NCBI RefSeq assembly: GCF_025340265.1
Contig: NZ_CP022707.1
Location: 2,232,501 to 2,296,500, forward strand
Direction: 5' to 3'
Length of the DNA: 64,000 nucleotides
Origin: Novosphingobium sp. 9
Lineage (GTDB): Bacteria; Pseudomonadota; Alphaproteobacteria; Sphingomonadales; Sphingomonadaceae
Positions 41,801-51,041 of this stretch are shown in pieces; the first letter of the stretch is position 1; the number at the start of each line of letters is the position of its first letter. Under the pieces are notes generated by a model. The model saw only the letters and a list, made by a program, of their open reading frames with translations, searched no databases and was not told the DNA's origin. The translations under genes and the position numbers were made by a program.

Positions 41801-42528
41801 TCACGCGATTGCAGAGATGTAAGCGCGCACCCGCGCGACATCGGTTGCGCGCGGATTTCCCAGAGCAAAGCCCAGTTCGGTCAGCTTCGGCTCGACATCA
41901 CCGGCGACATCACTTCGGCAGGACGCATGAAATTCCCGGACTCCCACCGCCTGCAGCGCCGGGACCGATTCGGGCACAAGACCGCCTCCTGCCAGGATGC
42001 CCACAGCCGCTCCCGCGCGGTCCACCAGCCTGGCAAACGCAGGAACCGCATCACCCGCCCGAACCTTCCCGCCAGACGTCAGGATACGATCAAAACCGAG
42101 TGCAACAGCAGCATCAATCGCAGAAACCTGGTCATCGAGCAGGTCGAACACACGATGCAGCGTCAGACTGATGGCACTCCCCGTGCATCCGCACCCCGCC
42201 GGGCCAGATCGCCCCATGACCGCAGGACGGCAAGATCCAGCGCAGAACGATCTCCCGCGCCGATCACAATCCCGGCAGCCCCCGCCGCAACGATATCGAC
42301 AATATCGGCCGCGATCAGCGCCTTCTCCGCCTCGCTGTACACGAAGTCGCCCCCGCGCGGACGGATGAGCACATGAACCGGCAGAGGTCCTGCGACAGCA
42401 GCCCGCACCATTGCCAAGGACGGCGTGACACCACCGACTTCCAGCGCAGCGCAAAGCTCCACGCGCGCCGCGCCTCCATCATGCGCAGCGCGGACTCCCG
42501 CAAGACCATCAACACAAACTTCGAGCAT
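41801..42528 (-). CDS. cutC: CutC-family (copper homeostasis-like) TIM-barrel protein; frame broken once
   Basis: Repaired length 242 residues. The first part (42528-42163) reads MLEVCVDGLAGVRAAHDGG... LIRPRGGDF... GIVIGA. The second part, in another frame, reads SLTLHRVFDL... GFDRILTSGGK... GVREFHASC. These are the ordered CutC motifs. The break is a base missing at the C run 42179-42182 of the plus strand; five instead of four restores ADARGSAISLTLHRVFD. The ATG at 42528 has a G-rich ribosome site. CutC proteins were linked to copper tolerance but their true function is unsettled; co-location with nag genes is common in related genomes (recollection). It is upstream of the nag operon on the same strand but separated from it by the operator. 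Confidence 0.85.
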
Positions 42529-42575
42529 GCCACCCCCATGCGATTCGATTCGCCCAAGTCTATTTTGGACATATT

Positions 42576-42596
42576 TTGGTTCTCAAATCCAACCAA
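42576..42596. promoter_or_regulatory. Candidate GntR operator upstream of cutC
   Basis: TTGGTT (42576-42581) and AACCAA (42591-42596) flank a 9-bp spacer, 48 bp upstream of the cutC start. Same half-site as the repeats at 31176, 41768 and 42799. Confidence 0.5.
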
Positions 42597-42798
42597 GAGC
42601 GAAACTTTCAGACCCTCGGCACCGCTCCCGAGGGGGGTGAATTTCAGCAAAGTCCCTCCTCGCAATGGCGCTATCGAGCTGTTTCTAATTCAATTTTCCT
42701 TAAAGACACACTCCCGCAAAGAACGTCACCGCGCATGCAAATTTTGGTAGACAAGAGGTGTCATTGAGGTGACATATGGTCCTGTCGCTGGACCTTGA

Positions 42799-42813
42799 TT
42801 GGTTTCATACCAA
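42799..42813. promoter_or_regulatory. Candidate GntR operator upstream of the TonB receptor
   Basis: TTGGT-TTCAT-ACCAA, a 15-bp palindromic site 76 bp before the receptor ATG, in the position expected for control of its promoter. Confidence 0.5.
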
Positions 42814-42888
42814 GTCTTGAGAACAGAAAGCGGCACTCAGGGTTAAACGATCGCGGCTGCAAGGACGGCCGCGCACGGGGGTTACATC

Positions 42889-45597
42889 ATGGCATTTGCA
42901 CGCGCCGCGCTTCTTGCTTCCACAGCCGTCTTCGTTCTCTCCACCCCAGCCATGGCGCAGGACGCCACCGGTTCGGACCAGTCCGACAGCACCGCCGCCA
43001 ACGCCGACGTCAATCCGGCGAACAGCATCGTCGTCACCGGCATCCGCGCCTCGCTGCAGAACGCAATCAACGTGAAGCGCAACGCGAATGCCGTCGTTGA
43101 CGTCATCACCGCCGAAGGCATCGGCAAGTTCCCCGACCGCAACGTCGCCGAATCGCTGGCCCACATTCCTGGCGTCAGCGTCGACCACCAGTTCGGCATC
43201 GGCGAGCGCGTCTCGATCCAGGGCACCGACCCTGCCCTCAACCGCATCCTCGTCGACGGTCACTCGATCGCCTCGGCCGACTGGGGCGGCAACACCGGTG
43301 ACGTGACCGGCCGTACTTTCAACTATTCGCTGCTCGCCCCCGAAATCGTCTCGCAGGTCGAAGTCTACAAGTCGCCCGAGCCGTGGATCGACGAAGGCTC
43401 GCTGGGCGGCACCGTGATCGTGCGTACCCGCATGCCGCTGGACCTGAAGGCCAACACGCTGAACGGCTCGGTCGGCTACAACTACAACGACCGCTCGAAG
43501 CAGGGCAATCCGCGCGGCTCGCTGATGTACAGCTGGAAGAACGATGCCGGCACCTTTGGCATCCTCGTTGCTGGAACCTACGATGAAGATTCGCTGGCCC
43601 GCGCAGGTATCGAATACTTCGGCTACTCGACCGGTGCTGACTTCCTGACGACCGACTCAGACGGCAATACCGTCCTCAAGAACCCGAACGCGACGATCAC
43701 CGGCGGTTCGCTGAGCGACCTTGCGAACGCCCGTTACCCGGTCGGCATCAACCATGCTTACTTCAAGCAGACCCGCAAGCGCATCGGCGGCCAGTTCGCC
43801 ATGCAGTGGGCCCCCAGCAGCGACTTCGAAGTCGCGCTGACGGGCATGCACATCCAGGGCACCTACAACAACTACAGCCAGTCGGAATTCATCTACCCGA
43901 ACTGGGCCAGCAGCAACCTGACCTCGGCGACCATTTCGAACGGCCTGATCACCTCGGCCTCGTTCGCCGACGGCACGTCGACCCAGGCCGAGCTGGACAT
44001 GAACTACCGCAAGACCAAGGTCACCAACGACAGCTACAATCTGGCGACCACCTGGCACGCCAGCGACAGCTTCACGCTGACCGCCAACGGCGGCTGGACG
44101 AAGGCCACTGGCGGCACCAACCCCGAATACGACCTGACGATGTATTCGAACGGTGGCTACAGCTTCGACTACACCGGCACCTCGACCAGCGTCACGTATA
44201 ACACCGCCCCCTCGGATGCGAGCACCTTTGGCCGCACGTCGTCTTCCGAGATCACGCTGCCCGACGGCACGACGATCAACGGCTACCAGATCGGTGGTAT
44301 CGCCAGGTCGCAGCAGAAGGACGAGGAATTCTACGGCCAGTTGGACGGCAAGTGGGATGTCGATGACTCGTTCTTCAAGGACGTGCGCATGGGCGTGAAG
44401 GCCTCGACGCACGAGAACGGCACCACCGTCTACGGCTCGAAGGTCTATTACGACACACCGGTTTCGCTCTCGGATTTCGAAACCAACGCAACGCCGTCGG
44501 GCCTGTTCTCGGGCCTGAATGACAGCGGCAACGCGAACTCCTTCCAGACGCTGACCGCACAGGGCGTGATCGACGCGCTGAACGACGGCATCTACGTCGA
44601 CAGCGGCCTCGACAAGAGCTCGACCTTCCGCGTGCGTGAGAAGACCGCAGACGCCTACGTCCAGCTCGACTTCGAGACGGGTCCGATCCGCGGTAACGTC
44701 GGCTATCGTGCCGTCTACACGCAAGACATCTCGCACTATTATTCGACCACCGATGGCGGCACCACCTACACGCCAACTGTGGCCAAGAGGGACTACCTGA
44801 AGGGCCTGCCCAGCATCAACGTAAGCTGGGACATGTCGGACACGTTCAAGCTGCGCGGCTCGATTGCCGAAGTGATTGCCCGTCCGCGCTACGCCCAGCT
44901 TGCAGGTGCCTTCAGCCGCGATGATACCACGCTGACCGCCAGCTCGGGCAATCCCGATCTGAAGCCCTACCAGTCGACCAACTACGAGCTGTCGGCTGAA
45001 TGGTACTTCCGTCCGGGCGCCCTGCTTTCGGTCGAATATTTCCGCCGCGAAATCTCGTCGTATGTCGTAACCAAGACCGTTACCGAGCAGCTGACTCCGA
45101 CCGGTTCTGACAGCCCTGTCGACTATCAGGTCAGCGAGCCGGTCAACGCCTCGAACGCCACCGTGAACGGCGTGTCGCTGGCCTTCCAGATGCCGATCTG
45201 GAACGGCTTCGGCATCCTGACCAACTACACCTATGCCGATGCCAGCGCGGGTAAGGATGCGGATGGCAACGTCCTCAACCTGCCCTACCTTTCGCGCCAC
45301 ACGATCAACGTGATCCCGTACTACGAGAAGGGCGCATTCCAGGCTCGTGTCAGCTGGAACTACCGCACCCACTACTTCACCGGTGTCGGCCGCCTGAACT
45401 CGAACGACTCGACGGCGGGCTACCACCAGCTCGACGCCTCGGTTTCGTACAAGATCAGCCCGAACTTCACGATCCAGGCCAACGCGCAGAACCTGCTCGA
45501 CTCCACCTACTACTCGTACAGCGGCACCAAGTCGGCGCCGACCGCCTTCTACAAGAACGGTCGCACCTTCGCCGCCACGGCGCAGTTCAGCTTCTGA
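42889..45597 (+). CDS. TonB-dependent receptor (Xanthomonas/Caulobacter type) for glycan uptake
   Basis: 902 residues; outer-membrane gated porin. A signal peptide (ends PAMAQ) is followed by a TonB-box-like segment and the plug (IVVTGIRASLQNAINVKRNANAVVDVITAEGIGKFPDRNVAESLAHIPGVS-type region). The beta-barrel follows and ends in the C-terminal aromatic residue (AATAQFSF) needed for barrel insertion. The plug start is that of the TIGR01782-type receptors often tied to carbohydrate use. The ATG at 42889 has a GGGGG ribosome site. Substrate is inferred as a GlcNAc- or mannose-containing oligosaccharide because nag genes lie upstream and GH92 downstream. Confidence 0.92.
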   Translation: MAFARAALLASTAVFVLSTPAMAQDATGSDQSDSTAANADVNPANSIVVTGIRASLQNAINVKRNANAVVDVITAEGIGKFPDRNVAESLAHIPGVSVDHQFGIGERVSIQGTDPALNRILVDGHSIASADWGGNTGDVTGRTFNYSLLAPEIVSQVEVYKSPEPWIDEGSLGGTVIVRTRMPLDLKANTLNGSVGYNYNDRSKQGNPRGSLMYSWKNDAGTFGILVAGTYDEDSLARAGIEYFGYSTGADFLTTDSDGNTVLKNPNATITGGSLSDLANARYPVGINHAYFKQTRKRIGGQFAMQWAPSSDFEVALTGMHIQGTYNNYSQSEFIYPNWASSNLTSATISNGLITSASFADGTSTQAELDMNYRKTKVTNDSYNLATTWHASDSFTLTANGGWTKATGGTNPEYDLTMYSNGGYSFDYTGTSTSVTYNTAPSDASTFGRTSSSEITLPDGTTINGYQIGGIARSQQKDEEFYGQLDGKWDVDDSFFKDVRMGVKASTHENGTTVYGSKVYYDTPVSLSDFETNATPSGLFSGLNDSGNANSFQTLTAQGVIDALNDGIYVDSGLDKSSTFRVREKTADAYVQLDFETGPIRGNVGYRAVYTQDISHYYSTTDGGTTYTPTVAKRDYLKGLPSINVSWDMSDTFKLRGSIAEVIARPRYAQLAGAFSRDDTTLTASSGNPDLKPYQSTNYELSAEWYFRPGALLSVEYFRREISSYVVTKTVTEQLTPTGSDSPVDYQVSEPVNASNATVNGVSLAFQMPIWNGFGILTNYTYADASAGKDADGNVLNLPYLSRHTINVIPYYEKGAFQARVSWNYRTHYFTGVGRLNSNDSTAGYHQLDASVSYKISPNFTIQANAQNLLDSTYYSYSGTKSAPTAFYKNGRTFAATAQFSF

Positions 45598-45606
45598 TCC
45601 CAGCTT

Positions 45607-45691
45607 CGGCGCACATGGTTCTTCTTCCCTCCCCATGTGCGCCGTCCCTGCCGCCTGCCGGATCCCCCGATCCGGCAGGCGGTTTGTTTTT
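45607..45691 (+). terminator. Tandem hairpins after the TonB receptor
   Basis: The first hairpin is CGGCGCACATGG (45607-45618) with its perfect complement at 45633-45644. The second has a 14-bp stem (45651-45664 with 45669-45682), a CCCC loop and the tract TTTGTTTTT. The second is a classical terminator; the pair would strongly reduce read-through into the GH92 gene or protect the receptor mRNA end. Confidence 0.88.
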
Positions 45692-45725
45692 GCATTTCCC
45701 TCCCCTTTCGACGCAGGATGATGGC

Positions 45726-48071
45726 ATGACCAACCTCGCCCGCCGTGCCCTGATGACCGGCACCTGTCGCCTCGCCCTTTTCGCCTCGGCCGCTCTGGCC
45801 CCTCTTCCCGCCCTGGCGCGAAAGAGTGCCTCGTCTGGCGAGGCAAAGAGCCATGGCAAGGAGATCGACCTGTTCATCGGCACCGGTGGCGACGGGCACA
45901 CCTTCCCCGGCGCCTCGATGCCGTTCGGCATGGTGCAGTTGAGCCCGGACACCGATACCGCGCGCTGGGACACCTGCTCGGGCTATCACCACGGCGATGC
46001 CTCGATCATGGGCTTCTCGCACACGCACCTGTCGGGCACCGGCATCGGCGACATGCTCGACGTGCTGGTCCAGCCATGCCGTGGCGATGTGCGCCTCGAA
46101 CCCGGCCCGCTCGACAAGCCCGATCAGGGCTATCGTCTGCGCTACACGCAGGAGCAGGCAGAGCCCGGCTACTATGCGGTCGCGCTCGAAAACGGCGTGC
46201 GCAGCGAACTGACCGTCACCGAGCGCACCGGCATCCAGCGCCACACCTTCCCCGAAGGGATCGGCCATCTGCTGATCGACCTTGCGCATCTGGTGCAGGA
46301 TTCGTCCGATCATCCGCCGCTGATCGACCAGGCACAGCTCACGCTTGAACAGGACGGCACGCTCACGGGCACCCGCCGCGTGTTCCGCTGGGCCAAGGGA
46401 CGCCGCATCTATTTCGCGATGCAGTTCTCCCGCAAGCCGACCCGGATCGACTTCTACGGCGACGACAACGCCCCTGCCAAGGCGGGCAGCGAGACCGTTT
46501 CGGGCAAGCGCCTGAAGGCCGTCGTGTGGTTTGGCGATGCGGGCAACGAGCCGGTCGTGATCCGTACCGGCATTTCGGCTGTCGATATCGCGGGCGCCAA
46601 GGCGAACCTTGCCGCCGAAGCCCCGCACTTCGATTTCGACAAGTACCGCCTGATGGCTTCGCGCGCCTGGGCAGCGGAACTGACCCGGATCGAGCTGAAG
46701 GGCGGCACCGATGCGCAGCGCCGCATCATGACAACCGCGCTCTATCACACAGCGATAGGGCCGACGCTGTTCTCCGACGTGGACGGGCGTTATGTCGGGC
46801 TGGATCGCCAGATCCACCAGCTGGGCTACGACCAGACCTCGTACAGCGCCTATTCGCTGTGGGATACCTATCGCGCGTTCCATCCGTTGCAGACGATCAT
46901 GCGCCCCGGCCTCGTGCGGCACATGGTGGCAGACCTGATCCGGCAAACGCAGCAGAGCCCTTATGGCCCGCCGGTCTGGCCGCTGCAGGGTGTCGAGACC
47001 GGCTGCATGATCGGCTGGCACGCCGTTCCGGTTCTGGCCGAAGCGCAGGCCAAGGGCATCATCGGCGACTATGCCGCCGCATGGCCAGGCATTCGCCGTC
47101 GCGCGCTAGACTTCAATATGCCCACGATGGACAACTCGCTCGGCATCCCGCGCTACGACCGCCTCGGTTATATCCCGGCAGACGAAGTGTTCGAAAGTGT
47201 CAGCCGCACGCTGGAATACAGCTACGACGACTATGCCGCCGCGAAGATCGCCAAGGCCACCGGCTTCACGGCAGATGCGGACTATCTCGCGCGACGTTCG
47301 GGCAACTGGAAGAACGTGTTCGATACCTCGCGCGGGTTCGCGGTGCCGCGCTTTGCCGATGGTTCGTTCTGGAAGGACTACGATCCGGTCCAGCTTGGCC
47401 ACGCGCCCGAAAAATGGCGCGACTATACCGAGAGCAACGGCTGGCAGGCGACGTTCCTGAACCAGCACGACGTTCCCGGTCTCGTTTCGGCAATGGGTGG
47501 CGACAAGGCGTTCGAGAAGAAGCTCGATGCGCTGTTCAACGCGCCTTCGACGCTGCCCAAGAACGCGCCGCCAGACATCTCGGGCCTTGTCGGCCAGTAC
47601 GCGCACGGCAACGAACCTTCGCACCACGTCGCCTACCTCTACGCCTGGTGCGGCGCGCACTGGAAGACGCAGGCCATGGTCCGCCGTCTGCTGACCACCA
47701 TGTACAAGGCTGACCCGGACGGCGTGATCGGCAACGACGACTGTGGGCAGATGAGCGCGTGGTTCGTGCTGTCGGCGCTCGGCTTCTATGCCGTCGATCC
47801 GGTCAGCGCCAACTACATCCTCGGCAGCCCGTTGTTCGACGAGTCCAAGCTGTTCCTCGACAACGGCAAGACGCTGATCATCGAGGCCCGCAACAACGCG
47901 CCGGACCGCCCCTATTACGGCAAGGTCGAGTGGAACGGCCAGCCGATGACGAAGTGCTGGATCAGCCACGAAGAGCTGATGAAGGGTGGCCGCCTGACCT
48001 TTCATATGCAGGCGACGCCCGACAAGAGCTTCGCCACCGCCGCTGCCGACCGGCCGCCCGTCAACGCGTGA
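45726..48071 (+). CDS. GH92 alpha-mannosidase
   Basis: 781 residues; calcium-dependent exo-alpha-mannosidase family acting mostly on alpha-1,2-linkages of high-mannose N-glycans. Family motifs: GGDGHTFPGASMPFGMVQLSPDT, GYHHGDASIMGFSHTHLSGTG, ALYHTAIGPTLFSD, YSLWDTYRAFHPL, GNEPSHHVAYLYAW and GNDDCGQMSAWFVLSALGFY. The N-terminus has a Tat/Sec-like signal (LARRALMTG, ending LPALA). The ATG at 45726 has AGGA upstream; longer in-frame readings pass through the terminator. It is followed 10 bp later by the unassigned glycosidase. Linkage specificity cannot be read from sequence alone. Confidence 0.93.
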   Translation: MTNLARRALMTGTCRLALFASAALAPLPALARKSASSGEAKSHGKEIDLFIGTGGDGHTFPGASMPFGMVQLSPDTDTARWDTCSGYHHGDASIMGFSHTHLSGTGIGDMLDVLVQPCRGDVRLEPGPLDKPDQGYRLRYTQEQAEPGYYAVALENGVRSELTVTERTGIQRHTFPEGIGHLLIDLAHLVQDSSDHPPLIDQAQLTLEQDGTLTGTRRVFRWAKGRRIYFAMQFSRKPTRIDFYGDDNAPAKAGSETVSGKRLKAVVWFGDAGNEPVVIRTGISAVDIAGAKANLAAEAPHFDFDKYRLMASRAWAAELTRIELKGGTDAQRRIMTTALYHTAIGPTLFSDVDGRYVGLDRQIHQLGYDQTSYSAYSLWDTYRAFHPLQTIMRPGLVRHMVADLIRQTQQSPYGPPVWPLQGVETGCMIGWHAVPVLAEAQAKGIIGDYAAAWPGIRRRALDFNMPTMDNSLGIPRYDRLGYIPADEVFESVSRTLEYSYDDYAAAKIAKATGFTADADYLARRSGNWKNVFDTSRGFAVPRFADGSFWKDYDPVQLGHAPEKWRDYTESNGWQATFLNQHDVPGLVSAMGGDKAFEKKLDALFNAPSTLPKNAPPDISGLVGQYAHGNEPSHHVAYLYAWCGAHWKTQAMVRRLLTTMYKADPDGVIGNDDCGQMSAWFVLSALGFYAVDPVSANYILGSPLFDESKLFLDNGKTLIIEARNNAPDRPYYGKVEWNGQPMTKCWISHEELMKGGRLTFHMQATPDKSFATAAADRPPVNA

Positions 48072-48081
48072 CCTTGCGCGC

Positions 48082-50387
48082 ATGACGGTCCGCTTAGCCG
48101 CGCTTGCCGCCGCGTCGTTTCTGGCGCTGGCGGCACCGGTCGCGCATGCCCGCACCGCGCAGGTATCGCTGGCGCACGCCTGCGTCGAGGGAAGCGGCGA
48201 TGCCGAGGCCGCCGCACACCTTCTCGCGCAGCGCCTGACCGAGCGCGGCCTCACCGGTCAGGGCGGCTGTCGCCTGACGATCCGGCTCGATGCCACCTCG
48301 GGCCTTGGCGAGGGCTACCGCATTCGCCGTGAAGGCCACGGCTTCATGGTCTCGGCCAGCCAGCGGCGCGGCTATGTCTACGCCGCCGGATGGCTGCTCT
48401 CGCACCTGCATGGCGCCATGCTCGACTGGAATGAGCCGGTTGACGAGCACCCGGCGCTTGCCGTGCGCGGCGACCAGATCGGCATTCGGGCCAAGAACAA
48501 CAGCTTTGATGCCTGGACCCCGGCCATGCTGGCGCGCCATGTCGACGATCTAGCGCTGATGGGCGCCAATCGCATCCAGCTGGTCGGCCCGGTTTCCGAC
48601 GACGCAGGCGCCTCGCCGCTGGCCCCGGTTCCGGCGATGGACGCGATCCTCGCCACCGCGCGCGAGGCCAAGGCACTGGGGCTGGAGGTCGCGCTCTACC
48701 AGCCGCTGCTGCGCGACTATGCCAAGCCCGGCGCCGATGCCGCCGAACTGGCTACCTTCACCGATCTGATCGACAGGTTCCCGGCGCTCGATGCGGTCTA
48801 TTTCCCCGGTGGAGATCCGGGCAACACGCACCCCGACATCCTGTTTCCCCTGCTGGCCAAGCTCGCGGTTCCCTTGCGTGCACGGTTTCCCAAAGCGGAA
48901 CTGCTGGTCTCGACACAAGGGTTCGACGAGGCGGGCTTCCTCGCCTTCGTGGCGCAAATCCGCAAGCGACCATCGTGGTTGTCCGCCGTGTTCGTCGGTC
49001 CGCAGACGCGGGGCTCCATCGCCCGCCATCGCGAACTGATCGACCCCTATTATCCGCTCGAACTCTACCCGACACCGCGCACGCCATGCACGCGCAACTG
49101 CCGGTCCAGCGCTGGTCGCCAGTGTTCGCGCTGACCGAGGGACGCGAGCCGGTCAATCCGCGCCCCCTCGCCACGGCTGCCGCCTTCCGCGACCAGATCC
49201 CGCAGACGCGGGGTTTCATCGCCTATTCCGAAGGCGTGAACGATGACTGGAATGTCGCCCAGTGGCTGGCGCTGAGCTGGAATCCGAGCGAAACACCCAG
49301 CGACACGGCCCTGCGCTATGCCCGCCTGTTTATCGGTGATGATCGCTTTGCCGCCATCCCCGAAGCACTTGAACGCAACTGGCACGGCGATCCGGCGGAC
49401 AATGCAGCCATTCCTGCCACCCTTCGCCAGATAGACGCGCTGCACCCCGCGCCTTGGGCCGACTGGCGCATCGACCTCTACCGCTATCGCGCCGTCTACG
49501 ATGCGCTCGACGCCCAGCGCTGGAAAAGGGCGCGTACAGCACAAGCCAAGGCCGGTCGGGCTTTACGATCCGCCTCTATGCTCGGTGCCGAAACCGCCGC
49601 ACAGCAAGCGCTCACGGCGATGTCTCCAGTTGCCACCCCCGCCGAAGCACAGCTTTACACGCGTCTGGAAACGCTCGCAGCCCGCCTGTGGCAGCATGCG
49701 CGTATGCAACTCAGCGTGACGCGATATGGTGCCTCCAACTGGGAGCGCGGCGCCAATCTCGACCGCGCGATGATCGACCTCACGGACAAGGCCGCGCTGG
49801 CCCCGCGGATCAAGGCCGCACTGGCACTTCCCGCAGAAAACAAGCGCGCGGCAGCGCTTGTTCGGCTGGGAGACCGCCCCGATGCCCGCGATCGCGCGCT
49901 CTACGACGACCTCGGAAACGCAGGGCACGAGCCACACCTCGTTACCGGCCCCGGCGAAGGAACCGATCCGCAAGGACGGCAAGGCGCAATCGACGGCGTA
50001 GCAGATCACCTCCCGCAAGACGGCTGGGCGCTTTCCGAACTCTCCTATGCGGAAGCTCTGTACGAACAGCCGCTACACCTGCGCTATACACAGCTGCCCA
50101 AGGGGCAAAGTTGGTGCTTGCGCTACACATGGGCCGGGGAAGATTACTGGCGCCCGCTGCAAATCAGCGCAGGCGGCGAAGTCATCGTACCGTTCCACAA
50201 CCGGAAGAATAATCCGGCGTTCGAACAGACCGCCATTCCGGCAGAAACCGTTCACGACGGGACACTGGACGTCACCTTCGTCTCTCCGCCCGGAGCTGGC
50301 GGTAGCGGTCGCGGCAGGCAGATCGCCGAAACCTGGCTGGTTCCCGCCGCCCCGGCACAATGTTCAGGCGAGTGGACAGGACCGTGA
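48082..50387 (+). CDS. Unassigned secreted glycosidase-like protein (GH20b/GH67N-like N-domain plus barrel); frame broken once
   Basis: Repaired length ~768 residues. A signal peptide (ends VAHA) precedes a ~95-residue domain (RLTIRLDATSGLGEGYRIRR, then GYVYAAGWLLSHL) resembling the zincin-like N-domain of GH20 and GH67 enzymes. A barrel-like region follows, with LARHVDDLALMGANRIQLVGP, VYFPGGDPGNTHPDILFPLL, ELLVSTQGFDEAGF and PYYPLELYPDTAHA. A helical region and a beta-rich C-terminal domain end the protein. I cannot place it in a named GH family. The break is one base missing near 49071; GG instead of G continues LELYPDTAHAMHAQLPVQRW. Without repair the first part stops at 49134. It follows GH92 by 10 bp, so a role in glycan degradation is likely. 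Acidic residues of GGDPGNTHP and ELYPD are candidate catalytic groups (inference). Confidence 0.7.
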
Positions 50388-50396
50388 TGCACCCGG

Positions 50397-51041
50397 TCAG
50401 CAGGATGTCGTCGAATTGCCACCGGTCACGCCCGGCGTCAGATTGCGGTCGTCCCTTACCAGCAGTGCGGCTTCTCTTTCGAACCGGGAACTCTTGACGA
50501 ACATCGTCCCGAACAGGGGCTGATAGTCGTAATAGACTTCAACATACATCACCGCCATGCCCGTGGGGGCCATCACCATGTGACCGGTGCGCCCCATCCC
50601 GTTGGTCTCGATCGTTCCGGCCACACCATAGGCGGAAGCGACTGTCAGATCACCGCTGCAACGCTGCCAGTGAATGTATTGCTGACTTTTGGAATTGATC
50701 TCCAGGCTGGAGAGAATGATGCGCCCGTGCGCCTCGAAATTGAAGCTGTTACCCTGATAGAGCCCCCCGGTCATAACCGAGGCGACCTGTGTCTCAGTCA
50801 CGGTAGGCGTAACCGAACTGTTGTCGGTCTGGCCGATACGCGAAGAGTTGTCGGCCACCGAGGTCGCGATCTCGCTGACCTCCATGTTGATCATCGACAT
50901 ATAGGCGACCTCGGTGCCGTAAAGCCCCAGGATCAGGAAGATCGGCAGCGCCAGAGCAAATTCCAGGATCGATACACCGCGCCGGTCCCGCCGCATGGCC
51001 CGCAGCCATCCGGCGACTTTGGCCTTGGCGAATCCTTGCAT
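50397..51041 (-). CDS. TadE-like pseudopilin
   Basis: 214 residues. A short basic N-terminus (MRRDRRGVS) and a single hydrophobic helix with the TadE pattern ILEFALALPIFLILGLYGTEVAYM are followed by an extracytoplasmic domain. TadE proteins are minor pilin-like components of Tad/Flp pili, processed by a prepilin peptidase. The ATG at 51041 overlaps the stop of the preceding TadE gene (TGATG). It is convergent with the unassigned glycosidase, 9 bp away. No ATPase, secretin or other Tad machinery is in the window. Confidence 0.85.
   Translation of the reverse strand: MQGFAKAKVAGWLRAMRRDRRGVSILEFALALPIFLILGLYGTEVAYMSMINMEVSEIATSVADNSSRIGQTDNSSVTPTVTETQVASVMTGGLYQGNSFNFEAHGRIILSSLEINSKSQQYIHWQRCSGDLTVASAYGVAGTIETNGMGRTGHMVMAPTGMAVMYVEVYYDYQPLFGTMFVKSSRFEREAALLVRDDRNLTPGVTGGNSTTSC

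Larger units (their letters stand above)
42529..42888. promoter_or_regulatory. Control region between cutC and the TonB receptor
   Basis: 360 bp without a gene; clearly less GC-rich than its flanks between about 42540 and 42800. It contains two TTGGT/ACCAA inverted repeats (listed separately) and a third palindrome, TGTCA-N6-TGACA at 42759-42774. It must hold the receptor promoter on the plus strand and the cutC promoter on the minus strand. Confidence 0.6.
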
